From assembly GCF_019956415.1 (NCBI RefSeq), contig NZ_JAHBDK010000054.1, forward strand, positions 1 to 36,540: a stretch of DNA of 36,540 nucleotides, written 5' to 3'. The position numbers and the translations under genes were made by a program. Every line of letters starts with the position of its first letter. Position 1 is the first letter of the stretch. Positions 16,508 through 24,034 of the stretch are shown one piece after another. Under the pieces are notes generated by a model that was not told the DNA's origin, did no database searches, and saw only the letters and a list, made by a program, of their open reading frames with translations. The DNA is from Pseudomonas sp. GL-B-19 (GTDB lineage: Bacteria > Pseudomonadota > Gammaproteobacteria > Pseudomonadales > Pseudomonadaceae).

Positions 16508-16530
16508 AGTGAGGGGATTGTCCCCTCACT
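16508..16530. terminator. Hairpin between convergent tetR and aroE-like genes
   Basis: A perfect 10-bp stem, AGTGAGGGGA (16508-16517) with TCCCCTCACT (16521-16530), closes a TTG loop. It lies 6 bp after the tetR stop and 8 bp from the aroE-like stop. No T tract follows on either strand, so it is an intrinsic-terminator-like or 3'-stabilising hairpin rather than a canonical terminator. Confidence 0.5.
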
Positions 16531-16538
16531 GCATCCAC

Positions 16539-17393
16539 TCAGCCATTCATGCTCTGAAAATGCGCCAGCATTCGCTGCGCATCCGGCACTACGCCGCTGA
16601 ACAATTCAAACGCCTTCACCGCCTGAAACACCGCCATGTTGCCGCCGTCCAGCGTGCGGCAACCGAGCTTGCGGGCATTGCGCAGCAGTTCGGTTTCCAG
16701 CGGGAAGTAAACAATCTCCGCCACCCACAACTTAGTGCGAAGCAGCTCCACCGGCACCGGCATGCCCGGCAGTTTTTTCATGCCCATGGGCGTGGTGTTC
16801 ACCAGCCCGTCCGCTTGGGCCATTGTGCTTGGCAGATCATGCCCGGCCACCGCCCGGCCAGCGCCAAAATGCTGATTGAGGTTGTCCGCCAGCGCCTGCG
16901 CGCGGTTGATCTCCACGTCGAAAATACTCAGCAGTTGTACGCCTTCGCTTAATAGCGCGTGGGCCACTGCCGCGCCTGCGCCTCCGGCACCCATTTGTAC
17001 GACATGTTCACGGGCAGCGTCCTTCAAGCCACGGCGAAAACCTTCGGCAAAACCCAGGCAATCGGTGTTGTGACCGATGCGTTTGCCGTCTTTCAGCACC
17101 ACGGTGTTCACCGCGCCGATTCCGCGCGCTTCCGGCGACAGTTCGTCGAGCAACGGGATGATCGCCTGCTTGCACGGGAAGGTGATGTTCAGGCCGGTGA
17201 AGTTCATCCGCTCGGCTGCCATCAGCAGGTCGGGCAAGGCACTGCTGTCGAGCTGCAACTGATCGAGGTCGATCAAGCGATAGAGGTAACGCATGCCCTG
17301 CGCTTCGCCTTCATGCTCGTGCAGCGCGGGTGTGCGGGAGGCTTGAATCCCGGCGCCGATCAGCCCGGCCAATATGGTGTTGTGCTGAGTCAT
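16539..17393 (-). CDS. Shikimate/quinate dehydrogenase family protein (catabolic AroE paralogue)
   Basis: A 284-residue NAD(P)-dependent dehydrogenase interconverting shikimate (or quinate) and its 3-dehydro form. The substrate domain contains GLNITFPCKQAIIPLLDEL (catalytic Lys) and GHNTDCLGFAEG (catalytic Asp). The nucleotide-binding glycine-rich motif is QMGAGGAGAAVAHAL. Sequence and context match the extra SDH paralogues linked to quinate use rather than the biosynthetic AroE. After the glycine motif the beta2 end reads LLSIFDVEINRAQ, with an acidic residue where NADP-specific AroE has Arg, hinting at NAD preference. It is downstream of aroQ; ATG 17393 follows AAGGGTG, and a GTG at 17402 would overlap the aroQ stop. 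Confidence 0.87.
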   Translation of the reverse strand: MTQHNTILAGLIGAGIQASRTPALHEHEGEAQGMRYLYRLIDLDQLQLDSSALPDLLMAAERMNFTGLNITFPCKQAIIPLLDELSPEARGIGAVNTVVLKDGKRIGHNTDCLGFAEGFRRGLKDAAREHVVQMGAGGAGAAVAHALLSEGVQLLSIFDVEINRAQALADNLNQHFGAGRAVAGHDLPSTMAQADGLVNTTPMGMKKLPGMPVPVELLRTKLWVAEIVYFPLETELLRNARKLGCRTLDGGNMAVFQAVKAFELFSGVVPDAQRMLAHFQSMNG

Positions 17394-17398
17394 TGCGT

Positions 17399-17839
17399 TC
17401 ACCCTTTCAATTGCAGACTGAAATGTTCCAGTGCCAGGCGATAGCCGTGGCTGCCGAAACCGGCCAGCACGGCGGTGGCGATGGCCGAGACGAACGAGTG
17501 ATGCCGGAAAGGCTCACGAGCGTGGACGTTCGACAGGTGGACTTCGATCACGGGCAGTTCGCTGGCGACGAGGGCATCGCGGATCGCAACCGAGGTGTGG
17601 GTCCACGCGGCCGGGTTGATCACAATCCCGGCGCAACGACCGCGAGCGGCGTGAATCCAGTCGAGCAACTCACCTTCGTGGTTGGTCTGGCGAAACTCCA
17701 CGGCCAGGCCGAATTCTTCAGCGGCACGTCCGCACAGCGCAGAGATGTCTGCCAGGGTTTCGTGACCATAAGTCGCCGGTTCACGGGTGCCGAGCAGGTT
17801 CAGGTTCGGGCCGTTGAGCACCAGAACGATAGGGGGCAT
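17399..17839 (-). CDS. aroQ: Type II 3-dehydroquinate dehydratase
   Basis: A 146-residue type II dehydroquinase that interconverts 3-dehydroquinate and 3-dehydroshikimate as a dodecamer. The N-terminus VLVLNGPNLNLLGTREPATYG carries the conserved Asn and Arg and the active-site Tyr. FRQTNHEGELLDWIHAAR, INPAAWTHTSVAIRDAL and EVHLSNVHAREPFRHHS are all family motifs, and the catalytic His is in VHLSNVHARE. Together with quiC1 and the dehydrogenase it completes quinate/shikimate to protocatechuate conversion. GGAGAG precedes ATG 17839. The locus suggests a catabolic paralogue distinct from the biosynthetic aroQ next to accBC. Confidence 0.94.
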   Translation of the reverse strand: MPPIVLVLNGPNLNLLGTREPATYGHETLADISALCGRAAEEFGLAVEFRQTNHEGELLDWIHAARGRCAGIVINPAAWTHTSVAIRDALVASELPVIEVHLSNVHAREPFRHHSFVSAIATAVLAGFGSHGYRLALEHFSLQLKG

Positions 17840-17895
17840 CGAGGGTCTCTCCACTTATTGTTTTTGGAAGCGGCTGTTGGTTCAACCTGTGGAGA

Positions 17896-17925
17896 TAAAT
17901 TGTACTAGCTAGTTAGTTCGGTCAA
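17896..17925 (-). promoter_or_regulatory. aroQ promoter overlapped by the shared operator motif
   Basis: On the minus strand TTGACC (17925-17920) and TACAAT (17904-17899) form a near-consensus sigma-70 promoter with a short 15-bp spacer, about 60 bp upstream of aroQ. The operator-like sequence ACTAACTAGCTAGTACA (17917-17901), including the perfect palindrome ACTAGCTAGT, fills the spacer and the -10. It matches the quiC1 motif at 13622-13643. Confidence 0.65.
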
Positions 17926-17979
17926 TTAAAGAGACGTTTCAGCCGGGATTTGTGGGCGGTGATCGGACAGTTTCGAGGT

Positions 17980-18891
17980 TTATCGAGGCAGATGCTCAAC
18001 CAGGAAGTCGATAAAGGCGCGCAACTTCAGGGGCACATGGCGGCTTTGCGGATACAGCAACGTGAACGGTCGCGAGCGTCCGCTGTAAGGCTTCAACACT
18101 TCCACCAGCGAGCCATCGGCCAGTTCGCTTTCGACGATAAACCGGTACGTCTGAAACAGTCCCGCCCCGTGTTTGGCCAGGGTTACGCCGCCGAGCACAT
18201 CGTCAGAGCAACTGAGACTGCCCTCGGCGAGAATCTCCCGTGGTGCGCCGTTGTCATTGAACAACCAGGCAATCCGCCGACCGCTGCTGGGCAGTTCGTA
18301 CTGAATGCATTCATGCTGCGCAAGGTCGTCCAGGGTTTGTGGGACGCCGGCACGTTTGAGGTATTCGGGGCTGGCAATCATCACCAGCGCGGCGTCCTCC
18401 AGATGTCGGGCAATCAGCCCGGAATCCGGAATCGCCCGAACGCGAATGGCCATGTCATAGCCTTCGCCAACGAAATCGATGTTGCGATTGCTGATGTGCG
18501 ACTCGACCTTTACGTCGGGAAAGCGCGCCCGAAACGCCGGCAGCAACGGCAGAATCCGGTGGTGTGCATAAGTCGTGGGAATGCTGATCCGCAACGTGCC
18601 GGACGGTTGCTGCTGCTGGCCCATGACCTCGCGTTGGGCTTCGATCAGTTGCGCCAGCGCCTGGCGACATTCCTCGTAATACCGGCGACCACTGTCGGTC
18701 AACTTCACGCTACGGGTCGTGCGCGCGAACAGCCGCACGCCCAGGCGTTCTTCCATGCGCGATACCGAACGGCTGACGGCGGCCGGCGTCACGCCCGCCA
18801 CCAGCGCGGCGGCAGTAAAGCTCCCGGCCTCGGCCGCCAGACAAAACAGTTCGATGCTGCCCAACTGAAGATCATCGAAGACTCGCTGCAT
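17980..18891 (-). CDS. LysR family transcriptional regulator
   Basis: A 303-residue LysR protein: N-terminal winged HTH (about 1-65; FCLAAEAGSFTAAALVAGVTPAAVSRSV is the HTH, followed by RMEERLGVRLFARTTRSVKLT) and a C-terminal periplasmic-binding-like effector domain (about 95-300). The sequence is of the broad CrgA/DmlR-like group. Ligand and targets are unknown. It lies upstream of aroQ on the same strand, separated by 140 bp containing aroQ's own promoter. It may regulate its own transcription or the neighbouring genes; no T-N11-A palindrome was clearly recognised. Confidence 0.88.
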   Translation of the reverse strand: MQRVFDDLQLGSIELFCLAAEAGSFTAAALVAGVTPAAVSRSVSRMEERLGVRLFARTTRSVKLTDSGRRYYEECRQALAQLIEAQREVMGQQQQPSGTLRISIPTTYAHHRILPLLPAFRARFPDVKVESHISNRNIDFVGEGYDMAIRVRAIPDSGLIARHLEDAALVMIASPEYLKRAGVPQTLDDLAQHECIQYELPSSGRRIAWLFNDNGAPREILAEGSLSCSDDVLGGVTLAKHGAGLFQTYRFIVESELADGSLVEVLKPYSGRSRPFTLLYPQSRHVPLKLRAFIDFLVEHLPR

Positions 18892-19140
18892 GATTGATTA
18901 CACCGGGGATCAAATGAGGGGCTGAATGGCGTCACTGTAGATGAAATTGCCGTGGCAGTGATTATCTGGAGCGGCGGCTTTTTTTGCGGGCATGGAGAAA
19001 GGATTGCTTACTATTTTGACGCAGTAGACGGCGAGTCAAAAAACGCTCAAGCGCTAGTCTGAAAATCAGATCGCACCAATTATCGGGTTCTTCAAGGAAT
19101 GGAGAATCTTTGCACTCTATAACCTAACGGATGGGTTAGC

Positions 19141-19569
19141 ATGAACGTATGTCGCTATAAGGGCTTTTCATTGGTCGTCATGCTGCGCGATGAACATTGT
19201 CCGCCTCATGTCCACGTCGATGCCCGAACGTGGAGTGCACGCTTCAAATTCAGTTTCTGGCACAACGGCGTGGAGCTCTGGGATGTCGTACCTCATTCGC
19301 AGCGACCCCCTTCAGCAGTGCTGGAGGGATTGCGTCAGGCGCTGCGGCAACCGGCGCATTTACGGCGAGCACGCGGCATCTGGTGGAGCAAATTGCGCAC
19401 GGCCTGCCTCGACAATCAGTTGTGGGATTGGGAGGGCAATGAAGTGGTCGTGATGAAACGAATCGCCTGCACGACCTACCTGATTGGCTCGGCCTGTTAC
19501 GAGCCCGAAACGAACAAGACGTTGTTGTCCCTGATGGGGGCTGCCGAGGGAGTGGAAATCGAATTATGA
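19141..19569 (+). CDS. DUF4160 family protein
   Basis: A 142-residue protein whose opening (VVMLRDEHCPPHVHVDARTWSARF) matches the DUF4160 signature E/D-H-x-P-P-H-x-H-V. The remaining half, rich in Trp and Arg, is longer than typical DUF4160 proteins of about 80-100 residues. The family has no confirmed biochemical function; its genes often lie next to DUF2442 genes and the pair has been proposed as toxin-antitoxin-like. Here ATGA (19566-19569) overlaps stop and start, so it is translationally coupled to a DUF2442 gene. The conserved His cluster could be a metal or active site, which is inference. Confidence 0.75.
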   Translation: MNVCRYKGFSLVVMLRDEHCPPHVHVDARTWSARFKFSFWHNGVELWDVVPHSQRPPSAVLEGLRQALRQPAHLRRARGIWWSKLRTACLDNQLWDWEGNEVVVMKRIACTTYLIGSACYEPETNKTLLSLMGAAEGVEIEL

Positions 19570-20012
19570 AAACGATACAGGCGAACATTCAGGCGGATCG
19601 CCCCGTCACCGAAGAAACACTGGATCAGGCCATTCAGCGAGGCGAGTTGAGCCGTCGTAGCGGTTTGAATGCGACAGCAGTGAATTGGTCAGGGCATTGC
19701 CTGGTCATCGGCTTTGAAGACGGCAGTGGCGTGCTGCTACCGGCGAAGAATTACCCGGAGTTTGATGGCTTTGACGATGGGGATTTCGCCGACTTGAAGG
19801 TTGGCTTTTCGGGAACCGCGCTCTGCCATGAAGGCCGTGATTTACAGGTGTCCATTGCTGGATTGATTTCAGCGAGCAAGCCACTGATGGACATGGCGTC
19901 TTCAGTCATCGCCGCGCGCAATGGTCGCCAGAGTAGTGTTGCCAAGGCCGAGGCTGCGCGGGCCAATGGCAAAAAGGGCGGGCGCCCGCGTAAGGTGGAT
20001 TCGGCTCTTTGA
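19566..20012 (+). CDS. DUF2442 family protein with AT-hook-like tail
   Basis: A 148-residue protein. The centre (about 38-100) matches DUF2442, with GHCLVIGFEDGSGVLLPAKN and FDDGDFADLKVGFSGTALCHEG. The C-terminal tail is basic (AARANGKKGGRPRKVDSAL) and contains GGRPRK, resembling an AT-hook that binds the DNA minor groove. This would suit an antitoxin or regulator that binds its own promoter. The gene overlaps the upstream DUF4160 stop by 4 bp. Function is unproven. Confidence 0.75.
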   Translation: MKTIQANIQADRPVTEETLDQAIQRGELSRRSGLNATAVNWSGHCLVIGFEDGSGVLLPAKNYPEFDGFDDGDFADLKVGFSGTALCHEGRDLQVSIAGLISASKPLMDMASSVIAARNGRQSSVAKAEAARANGKKGGRPRKVDSAL

Positions 20013-20021
20013 CTTGCCCAC

Positions 20022-20045
20022 AAAAAAGCCGTCGTGATGACGGCT
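20022..20045 (-). terminator. Rho-independent terminator of trmA
   Basis: The stem AGCCGTC (20027-20033) with GACGGCT (20039-20045) closes a 5-nt loop. Read on the minus strand it runs into TTTTTT (20027-20022), a canonical terminator 22 bp after the trmA stop. It also lies just past the DUF2442 stop on the other strand. Confidence 0.85.
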
Positions 20046-20066
20046 GATTTGTACCGGCAACTGCAA

Positions 20067-21146
20067 TCAACGACGGGTCAACAACACCCCGGATTCCATG
20101 TGATGCGTCCACGGGAACTGGTCAAACATCGCGCACTGAGTGATGCGATGCGTGTTGTGCAACTGGGCGATGTTCGCCGCCAGCGTTTCCGGGTTGCAGG
20201 AGATATAGAGGATGTTGTCGAAGCGTCGGGTCAACTCGCAGGTGTCCGGGTCCATGCCGGCACGGGGCGGGTCGACGAACACGCTACCGAACTCGTAGCT
20301 CTTGAGGTCAATGCCGTGCAGGCGACGGAATGGGCGGACTTCGTTCAGCGCTTCGGTCAGCTCTTCAGCGGACAGGCGCACCAGCGTAACGTTATCCACC
20401 GCGTTTTCGTTGAGATTGCTCAGGGCTGCGTTGACTGAGGTCTTGCTGATTTCCGTGGCCAGCACTTTGCGTACACGGGTGGCGAGCGGAAGGGTGAAGT
20501 TGCCGTTGCCGCAGTACAACTCCAGCAAATCGTCGGTGCGATCACCGAGGGCGTCGTAAGCCCAGTTGAGCATCTTCTGGTTGACGGTGCCGTTGGGCTG
20601 GGTGAACGCGCCTTCTGGCTGGCGATAGCTGAAGGTGCGACCGCCGACGTCGAGCTTCTCCACCACATAATCGTGGCCGATCACTTCGCGTTTGCCCTTG
20701 GAGCGACCGATGATGCTGACGTTCAGGTCGGCGGCCAGTTTCGTGGCAGCTGCATGCCAGTGCTGGTCCAGCGGGCGGTGATAGCACAGGGTGATCATCG
20801 CATCGCCGGCCAGGGTGGTCAGGAACTCCACCTGAAACAGCTTGTGGCTCAGGGCCGCGCTGGCTTTCCATGCCGCTTTGAGCTGCGGCATCAACTGATT
20901 GATGCGCACGCTGGCGATTGGAAACTCTTCGATCAAGATCGGCGTACGTTTGTCTTCCTGGGAAAACATTGCGTAGTGCCGCTCGCTGGCTTCACGCCAC
21001 AGACGGAACTCGGCGCGCAGGCGGAAGTTTTGCAGCGGTGAGTCGAAGACGGCCGGTTCAGGTGCATCGAACGGGGCCAGCAGGTCACGCAGGCGTGTGA
21101 CCTTTTCTTCGAGCTGAACGGCGTAGGCCTGGGAATCAAAAGTCAT
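20067..21146 (-). CDS. trmA: tRNA (uracil-54-C5)-methyltransferase TrmA
   Basis: A 359-residue SAM-dependent enzyme that makes ribothymidine at position 54 of tRNA T-loops. The N-terminal RNA-binding region has ETPLQNFRLRAEFRLW-like sequence (SPLQNFRLRAEFRLWREASE) and EFPIASVRINQLM. The SAM motif is LLELYCGNGNFTLPL, and the catalytic motifs are VFVDPPRAGMD and LYISCNPETLAANI with the nucleophilic Cys in SCNP; the terminal FPWTHHMESGVLL carries the conserved His-Glu. ATG 21146 overlaps the stop of the upstream NCS2 permease (ATGA), so the two are translationally coupled. A terminator follows. Confidence 0.95.
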   Translation of the reverse strand: MTFDSQAYAVQLEEKVTRLRDLLAPFDAPEPAVFDSPLQNFRLRAEFRLWREASERHYAMFSQEDKRTPILIEEFPIASVRINQLMPQLKAAWKASAALSHKLFQVEFLTTLAGDAMITLCYHRPLDQHWHAAATKLAADLNVSIIGRSKGKREVIGHDYVVEKLDVGGRTFSYRQPEGAFTQPNGTVNQKMLNWAYDALGDRTDDLLELYCGNGNFTLPLATRVRKVLATEISKTSVNAALSNLNENAVDNVTLVRLSAEELTEALNEVRPFRRLHGIDLKSYEFGSVFVDPPRAGMDPDTCELTRRFDNILYISCNPETLAANIAQLHNTHRITQCAMFDQFPWTHHMESGVLLTRR

Positions 21147-22438
21147 GCGTTGAACCAACCCAACTTGATCACGAACAGAATCGACAGAATCACCAGCGCC
21201 GGGTTCAGCTCACGTCCGCGACCGGACATCAGCTTGATTGCGGTCCAGGAAATGAAACCGAAGGCGATGCCATTGGCGATGGAATAAGTGAACGGCATGG
21301 CCAGCGCGGTGATCACGACCGGTGCGGCGACGGTGATGTCGTCCCAGTCTATTTCGGCCAGGCCGGAGGTCATCAGTACGGCGACGAACAGCAGTGCCGG
21401 TGCCGTGGCGAACGCCGGAACGCTGGCGGCCAGTGGCGAGAAGAACAATGCCAGCAGGAACAGAATCGCAACCACAACGGCGGTCAGACCGGTGCGGCCA
21501 CCGGCACTCACGCCGGCTGCGGATTCGATGTAGCTGGTGGTGGTCGAGGTGCCCAACAGCGAGCCGGCCATGGCCGCGGTACTGTCGGCGATCAGCGCGC
21601 GACCCATTTTCGGCATGTGGCCGTCCTTGCCCATCAGGCCGGCGCGCTTGGCGACGCCGATCAGGGTGCCGGAGTTGTCGAACAGATCGACAAACAGGAA
21701 GGCGAAAATCACGCTGACCAGACCGATGTCCAGTGCGCCTTTGATGTCCAGTTGCAGGAAGGTCGGGGCCAGGGAGGGCGGCATCGACATCACGCCGCCG
21801 AACGGGGTGAAGCCCATCGCAATCGAAACGATGGTCACCACCAGAATGCCGATCAGCACTGCGCCGCGTACGGCCAGGGCTTCGAGAGCAACGATCAGGG
21901 CAAAACCCAAGGTCGCGAGAATCGGGGCCGGTTGTTTCAGGTCACCGAGGCCGACCATGGTCGCCGGGTTGCTGACCACGATACCTGCGTTATGCAGGGC
22001 GATCAGCGCCAGGAACAGACCGATACCAGCGGCAATCGCCGAGCGCAGCGGCAGCGGGATGCTGTTGATGATCCATTCACGGATGCGGAAGATCGACAGC
22101 AGGAAGAAGCACACCGCCGAGATGAACACCGCCCCCAGCGCCACTTGCCAGGTGTGGCCCATGTGCAGAACCACGGTGTAGGTGAAGAAGGCGTTCAGAC
22201 CCATGCCCGGTGCGAGTGCGATCGGGTAGTTGGCGATCAGGCCCATGGTTGTGGAGCCGATGGCCGCAGCCAGACAGGTGGCGACAAACACCGCGCCCTT
22301 GTCCATGCCGGTCTCGCCGAGGATGCTCGGGTTGACGAACAGAATGTAGGCCATGGCCAAGAAAGTCGTGACGCCCGCCAGAATCTCGGTCCGCACGTTG
22401 GTGTTGTGTGCCTTGAGTTGAAACAGCCTTTCCAGCAT
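21143..22438 (-). CDS. NCS2 family purine permease (AzgA/PurP-like)
   Basis: A 431-residue inner-membrane symporter with about 14 helices. The family opening GVTTFLAMAYILFVNPSILGETGMD and the motif NYPIALAPGMGLNAFFTYTVV place it in the AzgA branch of adenine/guanine/hypoxanthine permeases. Later motifs include VDLFDNSGTLIGVAKRAGLM and GTSTTTSYIESAAGVSAGGRTGLTAVV. It probably takes up a purine base by proton symport. It is the first gene of an operon with trmA through a 4-bp overlap. No purine riboswitch was recognised in the 200 bp upstream. Confidence 0.92.
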   Translation of the reverse strand: MLERLFQLKAHNTNVRTEILAGVTTFLAMAYILFVNPSILGETGMDKGAVFVATCLAAAIGSTTMGLIANYPIALAPGMGLNAFFTYTVVLHMGHTWQVALGAVFISAVCFFLLSIFRIREWIINSIPLPLRSAIAAGIGLFLALIALHNAGIVVSNPATMVGLGDLKQPAPILATLGFALIVALEALAVRGAVLIGILVVTIVSIAMGFTPFGGVMSMPPSLAPTFLQLDIKGALDIGLVSVIFAFLFVDLFDNSGTLIGVAKRAGLMGKDGHMPKMGRALIADSTAAMAGSLLGTSTTTSYIESAAGVSAGGRTGLTAVVVAILFLLALFFSPLAASVPAFATAPALLFVAVLMTSGLAEIDWDDITVAAPVVITALAMPFTYSIANGIAFGFISWTAIKLMSGRGRELNPALVILSILFVIKLGWFNA

Positions 22439-22652
22439 GTCTGCTCCCCGTGGCGCGCCCGGCGCCGTGAATGTATCGACCTCAACAGCAAAGCACAGAC
22501 CGCTGAACGCGCCTGGGAAATTACTGTGGGCCGGAAAAAGCCGCGCATCATACCAGTCGCGTAGGGTTATGGCTGCTTATGGCTGCGATCGTCGTCGATG
22601 TTTTGCCGTCAAGTGAAGTGAGCCATACTGCGCGCTGGTTTTGGGGGTAGTT
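22439..22652. promoter_or_regulatory. Divergent intergenic region, NCS2 permease / DUF4879-like gene
   Basis: This 214-bp spacer contains no gene. It must hold two divergent promoters. The stretch TTATGGCTGC occurs twice in tandem at about 22566-22585. No known riboswitch or strong palindrome was seen. Confidence 0.35.
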
Positions 22653-23108
22653 ATGTATTGCATGAAAAAGCCTGTGATCGCCGTGATTGGCGTCGTGTTT
22701 GCCTTGTTGCTGGGGGCGCAAAACGCCTCGGCCGCGATGGCGCCACCCTTGAGCCAGTTGAAAGTGCTCAAGGTCGAATCGCCAGGTTGTGGCTTTGAAG
22801 GCATCGCCGAGGGGCAGGAACAGACGCGCTGCGACCACAGCGGCCCGAGTATCAAGGTCTATGTGTTGGAAGTCGGCTACGGACGTGAGGCGTTTGTCGC
22901 GCTGGACGGGTTTGAACTGAACGGCACCCGCACGCCGGTCTGTGCTTTTGATACCGGTAATCTGACCGAGTGCACCGTCGGGAGAAAAACCGTCGGCTAT
23001 CTGTATGTCCTGGACCTGGCCGGCAAGCAGAACGGCGTCTTCACCTTCAGCAATACCTCGATCAACGCGCCGGGCAACACGATGTCGACGCAGCTTTACA
23101 TCAAGTAA
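22653..23108 (+). CDS. Small secreted protein, probable DUF4879 (YolA-like) family
   Basis: A 151-residue protein with a signal peptide (MKKPVIAVIGVVFALLLGAQNASA, cleaved before AMAPP). The mature part has four Cys residues (in SPGCGFEG, TRCDHSG, TPVCAFD and TECTVG), suggesting two disulphides in the periplasm or outside. It ends SINAPGNTMSTQLYIK, which resembles DUF4879/YolA-type proteins; that assignment is from memory and moderately sure. GGGGG five bases before ATG 22653 serves as the ribosome-binding site; ATG 22662 is an alternative start. Function unknown. Confidence 0.7.
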   Translation: MYCMKKPVIAVIGVVFALLLGAQNASAAMAPPLSQLKVLKVESPGCGFEGIAEGQEQTRCDHSGPSIKVYVLEVGYGREAFVALDGFELNGTRTPVCAFDTGNLTECTVGRKTVGYLYVLDLAGKQNGVFTFSNTSINAPGNTMSTQLYIK

Positions 23109-23175
23109 CGGCTGCGCTCGAACAAGCGTCAGGAAAGCTGACTACGCTTTAAAGATCACCCTGTGGACTGCCCCC

Positions 23176-23727
23176 ATGACCTTTAGAGCTTTGATTACCC
23201 TCGCCGAGGGCATTGATGACCTGCAAACAGTGACCCTGGTCGATGTACTGCGCCGCGCCAACGTTGAAGTGGTGGTGGCCAGCATCGAGGGTCGGCGCAT
23301 GCTCACCTGCGCTCGTGGCACCCGACTGACGGCCGATGCCATGCTGGTGGATTTGCTGGCCCAGCCGTTCGACCTTATTGCCTTGCCCGGCGGTGCCGTT
23401 GGCGCGCAACACCTGGCGGCCCATCAACCCCTGCAACAACTTATGAAGGATCAAGCCGCCGCCGGACGCTTGTTCGCGGGCATCGCCGAAGCCCCGGCGG
23501 TCGCGCTGCAACAGTTCGGTGTGTTGCGTCAGCGGCGCATGACGTGCCTGCCCTCGGCCAGTCATCAGCTGTTGGGCTGCAACTTTGTCGACCAACCGGT
23601 GGTGGTTGACGGCAATTGCGTGACCGCCCAGGGCTCTGGGGCCGCCTTGGCATTTGCCCTGACGCTGGTGGAACAACTCTGCGGCAAAGCCACACGCGCG
23701 GCGGTGGCGGGGGAGTTGTTGGTTTAA
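23176..23727 (+). CDS. DJ-1/PfpI family protein lacking the canonical active site
   Basis: A 183-residue protein aligning over its full length with DJ-1/YajL: ALITLAEGIDDLQTVTLVDVLRRANVEV, then FDLIALPGGAVGAQHLA, and the C-terminal TAQGSGAALAFALTLVEQLCG. At the nucleophile elbow the family ICAxP reads IAEAP, so the reactive Cys (DJ-1 Cys106) is Ala104. The partner acid (DJ-1 Glu18) is Gln17, and the nearby His126 position is Leu. It therefore cannot use the standard Cys chemistry and may be a pseudoenzyme or act differently. ATG 23176 matches the family N-terminus. Confidence 0.85.
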   Translation: MTFRALITLAEGIDDLQTVTLVDVLRRANVEVVVASIEGRRMLTCARGTRLTADAMLVDLLAQPFDLIALPGGAVGAQHLAAHQPLQQLMKDQAAAGRLFAGIAEAPAVALQQFGVLRQRRMTCLPSASHQLLGCNFVDQPVVVDGNCVTAQGSGAALAFALTLVEQLCGKATRAAVAGELLV

Positions 23728-23733
23728 GGGATG

Positions 23734-24021
23734 TCAGGCGTGGATGGTAATGGGCTTGATCGCCGGTTGCTCACGCTGTTCCGCTTGCCAGAGATCATAA
23801 TCGGTCTGAACCCCTAGCCACATGCGGGCCTTGCCAATCCCTGCCCGCTCCAGGCGCACAGCCAGATCGGGGCTGATCGGCGCATGTCCATGCAATACCC
23901 GAGAAAGATGTGGTCGCGCAAAACCCAGATGGCGGGCCAGTTCAGTGACGCTGATGCCGAGTTCGGGCAAGACATCCATCAATAGTGTTTCGCCAGGGTG
24001 TGGCGGGTTGTGCATGGGCAT
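23734..24021 (-). CDS. higA: HigA family antitoxin
   Basis: A 95-residue HTH_3/XRE antitoxin of the VapI/HigA type. The signature start NPPHPGETLLMDVLPELGISVTELA is followed by the HTH (ARHLGFARPHLSRVLHGHAPI) and ISPDLAVRLERAGIGKARMWLGVQTDYDLWQA. It binds the HigB toxin and represses the operon. It lies downstream of higB, 13 bp apart, the inverted order typical of higBA, with a perfect AGGAGG ribosome-binding site before ATG 24021. The frame stays open upstream through the higB octamer repeats to 24138, which matters for repeat-number changes. Confidence 0.92.
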   Translation of the reverse strand: MPMHNPPHPGETLLMDVLPELGISVTELARHLGFARPHLSRVLHGHAPISPDLAVRLERAGIGKARMWLGVQTDYDLWQAEQREQPAIKPITIHA

Positions 24022-24034
24022 TGCCTGCCTCCTG

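Noticed and set aside
22566..22585. Tandem TTATGGCTGC duplication
   Set aside because: Only two 10-bp copies outside any gene; no function is apparent.
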